From Ulota crispa (lineage: Eukaryota > Streptophyta > Bryopsida > Orthotrichales > Orthotrichaceae), in assembly GCA_963920765.1 (NCBI GenBank), contig OY987251.1, positions 1,552,501-1,616,500 of the forward strand: 64,000 nt of DNA, written 5' to 3'. The notes below the pieces were generated by a model. That model saw only the letters and a list, made by a program, of their open reading frames with translations. It ran no database searches and was not told where the DNA came from. This document shows positions 60,921-64,000 of this stretch, piece after piece; the stretch's first letter is position 1; each line of letters begins with the position of its first letter. The translations under genes and the position numbers were made by a program.

Positions 60921-60956
60921 TCAAAAAATTGTACAATAAATGTGTTTTACATTTAA

Positions 60957-61905
60957 CCCCTAAAGGACCAAGTGGTTGTTTGATAGCCACGTGAGAACTT
61001 GGGTAGGGTCATTTGGAGTTAATTTTTATTCAATTTTCTCAGAATTGTTACACAAAATGCAGATATGTGTTCCCTAAGTGGAAATGTAATTTTTCCCCAA
61101 TCGGATGCCCGGTTCAAAAGATATGTTGCCCAAAAGAAATTAGGCAGCTTGAGTAGTTTGGGCATCTTTGGAGAATCTAATGCTAAAACTCTCATCAACT
61201 TATGAATTTTGGCATGTATGTAACTAAAAAAACATGGTATACAATTGTAAAAAAAAAAATTTGAGCTCTCACATCACATTTTGAAGGGAGTCAAACTTTG
61301 TTAATTATGTTTTTGGGCAGCTTCAAGAAAAAAAATCCTCTAACTTCAGGCCTTGTTATCTTTTAGTTTATGAATCCAAAGCTCTTGAAACTTTTTTTCA
61401 TATGTTTCAAATGTTTATCTCTAATATTTTGCCATTCAAATTTCAAATAAAAGACTTCCTCATTGCACGAGAAATCATGAAAGATTGACTAATGTATTGC
61501 CAATTAGCTTAACCTCTTTGCATTGGAGGATGATTTAGAACAAGCTAGATTGTATTTTTGCATCTAAAAATATTCATGAGTGAACCTAACATTGTATACA
61601 TGTGAATGGTCAAAAAACTCAAATTTGTGTAGAGCAAAAAATTTACTCTAGGAAGGGTCAAAGTCTCCTAACCTTGTTTTGCAGGAATAAAAAAAAGTAG
61701 TTTTTCTCACTTCAAACATTATAATCTAACAATCCACATGGTCAAATGGGCTGAATTTTTTTGCACATATTATTTTATCTGTTTTGCACACTTTTGTGTG
61801 GCTGAAGTTGAGAAAAAAGGTTTTTAAGCTCAATTTTGGGCAACGCACTAAAAGTTGGCAATTTTTGAGATTTTTTCTCAAAAACCACCCTTGGTCCTTT
61901 AGGGG
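60957..61905 (+). mobile_element. TTAA-class element (family C), full-length copy
   Basis: The 949-bp element lies between TTAA at 60953-60956 and 61906-61909. Its ends are CCCCTAAAGGACCAAG and the perfect inverted CTTGGTCCTTTAGGGG. It is the best-preserved reference for this end sequence and matches the truncated copy at 30270-31095. Confidence 0.85.
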
Positions 61906-62025
61906 TTAATTCAAGCAATACAAGGTAATATCCTAACATCAAGCTTTATTGTAGCAACTTATAACAAAGCCACAACTCCAAATTTTGAACACATAACTTA
62001 TGATAGAATATCATAATCACCTTAA

Positions 62026-62668
62026 CCCCTAAATGCCCAAGGCTTTTTTTGAGTTTTTAGGAATTTGCTATAAATTGAACAAAAAGCCAACATTCTATAA
62101 ATTTGCATCAAAATTTTAAAATTGCAACCACAAAAATTCAAATTGGATATGTCAAAGATCACACACAAAAATAAATCACAACAATGTCACTCATGGATTG
62201 AAAGATTATAATGTTTAATCATAACATTGTTGTAATTGCAAAAATGATTTGAAAACTTTCAATCCTCTTTTCACAAGATGAATCAAAAAGAATGCTCACC
62301 AAAAAATATATAAGTTTAAAGAACATAACTTACATAACTTCAATCACTTCATGAATTTTCAAAATCTATTTAATGTACCTTTAAAATGGATTTCTACTAT
62401 AAAATATTCTCAAAGATAGTGTATTCTTGAGTGTATTTGAGGCTCATTTCCAAAAGCTCTCAATGCTACGGAAAATCAAGACCCTTGCACAAAATCTAGA
62501 ACTGAAAAAATCATAATCAATCCATTTCAAAATTAGATTTTTGACACTAAAACTGCACTTAAAAAGAATAGTTTAAAAATACAAACTACTAAAAAAGAAA
62601 CTTTGAAAAGTATATTGAACTTCAAAATATTCAGGACACCCAAATTAGATACCTCAAGCATTTAAGGG
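62026..62668 (+). mobile_element. TTAA-class non-autonomous transposon (family A)
   Basis: The 643-bp element starts CCCCTAAATGCCCAAGG after TTAA at 62022-62025 and ends CAAGCATTTAAGGG. The right target copy is mutated to CTAA. The interior matches 16197-16837, including the GAAAGATTATAATGTTT phrase. Confidence 0.8.
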
Positions 62669-62672
62669 CTAA

Positions 62673-64000
62673 AAACATCTCATGCAAGAAAAAATAGTCA
62701 AAAACATAATGTAAAAACATTAAAATCATTACAACCAACTATATGAAGGTGAGAAACATATATGTTCCTTTGTTAGTAGAAAAAAACAATAGAAAATACC
62801 TTCAACTTCAATTATGTTATATGCGTAGCATGTTTATAACATCAAATTGCTAGTTTCTGTATTTGTCAACTTAGGGAGGCACAACACAAGCAACAACGTA
62901 ATATCACAATATTGTTTAGTCGCTATTTTCACGTCCTTTACAGTATATAGTAAGAGACTAGCAAAAACTTGTATACAATAGGGGTTTCAGATATCTCAAA
63001 AAAATGGTGAACAAATGGTTGTGAACGAGTTTTCGTTCACTAGCAAACATGAAGTCACAAAAGTGAACCGCCCATGAGGACCTCCAAGAAGTTCTCATCG
63101 CTCGTTTGCGTGCGTGAATGACATGAAGCCTCTCTCTTCTAGCCTCTCCTGCTAGCTCTACTAGTGTTCCTGTCGCTTGTGTTCCTGTCCCTCTTGTGCC
63201 TATTTGTTTTGCTGCCCGCCTCTCGGCTCTCGCTCCACGCCTTTAGACAATTTGAATGCAAAGTTGACTGCCAGATCAAGGTCATTCAAAGAAATGCAAT
63301 GCGCAAGAAGCGACAACGGTGGAGCTGAAGATATCCTGGTTAGAAGCGTACAATTGTAGAGCCAAAGGGTTCCAAATTAGAAGCAACGATGGTGGAGTTC
63401 AAGGGATCCAAATTGGTGATTGTGGGCAAAATTGAAAGGGTTGTGAGTAGGTCATTACAATTTGGATATTTAAATGGATGCACGCGAAGACATGAACGGT
63501 GGCTTGACTGGTGGCTTGACTATCTTGTTCACCAATTTCATTCAATGAAATTGGTGATGAACAGCATATCTAAAACCCCCTAACGAAACACATGCAAACG
63601 TTAAATTGGCAAACAAAACAATCCTTCTTTGTGTTTCTTCCCCTATACAATGCTCCACCTTTGTGCTCCACCTTCCGTGGCCCCTTCCTTCAAACGCACC
63701 CGATTCTTTTCAATGTGCGAGTAGTGAATATCGTCGTCACCTTCCGACGTTCGTCACGCGGGGCTCACTCGACCGTCGCGGCCCCTTGGAGACCGCAAGT
63801 CTGTCCGCGTCGTGCTTGGGTCTTCTCGCTCGCTTGCCGGTGGCAGACACAATCTCCTTGGGTCTGGCGAGTGGTTTCGCCGACCCCTCCGCTTGGCCCC
63901 AGCCGACCGACCCTGCATGCGTTCACTCCAGGGGGAAAGGTAGGGCAGGAGCAATTCCAGCGCGCGCATCCGCCGTTGCTCCCGCGTCCGTTTCTTCTCC
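62673..64000. other. Intergenic DNA rising into a GC-rich island at the right edge
   Basis: AT-rich to about 63060, then medium GC, with a clearly GC-rich stretch from about 63740 to the end with several CG dinucleotides. This resembles the 5' end of a gene lying beyond the window. The frames here (63177-63583 plus and 63754-63969 minus) show no domain, so I call no gene. Confidence 0.4.

Noticed and set aside
60957-61905. CCCTAAA at element ends as interstitial telomere repeat
   Set aside because: The heptamer occurs once per end and is followed by GGACC; there is no tandem array.
1-64000. tRNA, rRNA or CRISPR features
   Set aside because: No sequence with tRNA A- and B-box spacing, rRNA core or spaced direct repeats was recognised by eye. 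A covariance-model scan would be the decisive test.

Overview
The window is nuclear DNA from a plant. Five spliced genes and one single-exon gene have clean GT-AG structure, in GC-richer islands separated by long AT-rich stretches full of short DNA transposons. A P-class PPR protein and a full-length orthologue of Arabidopsis phospholipase A I (At1g61850) mark it as a land plant. A complete Deltex-type gene, which I do not know from flowering plants, and CT-rich 5' leaders make a non-seed lineage (bryophyte or lycophyte) my best guess; the sequence does not settle the species.

Layout. 1-4.7 kb is intergenic, with one TTAA-class element at 1978-2908. 4.75-7.56 kb (minus) is a nine-exon NOL1/NOP2/Sun RNA m5C methyltransferase, head to head with a 390-residue unrecognised gene at 8.81-9.99 kb (plus). 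11.8-17.2 kb is AT-rich with small transposons. 18.6-20.9 kb (plus) is a five-exon gene for two WWE domains, a RING finger and a Deltex C-terminal domain. 21.3-24.8 kb is a transposon cluster. 26.1-29.0 kb (plus) is a five-exon coiled-coil gene. 29-37 kb is AT-rich and transposon-rich. 38.1-40.5 kb (minus) is a three-exon PPR gene. 41.5-43.3 kb holds two abutting transposons. 47.0-54.8 kb (minus) is the 18-exon patatin/LRR/ARM phospholipase. 57-63 kb is transposon-rich, and a GC-rich island at 63.7-64.0 kb may be the edge of another gene.

The genes do not look like one pathway; this is ordinary eukaryotic neighbourhood. Two points stand out. First, the Deltex gene has the whole architecture of the animal Notch-pathway ligases, in a plant that has no Notch. 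Second, at least fourteen short elements start with C(C)CCTnAnnGnCC-like inverted repeats and sit between TTAA copies, as piggyBac-type elements do, and three small CACTA-ended hairpin elements have intact 3-bp duplications. Two of the hairpins are nested in TTAA elements whose empty paralogues lie in the same window. Exon boundaries were assigned by hand from splice consensus, unbroken phase and family conservation; all gene models close in frame.
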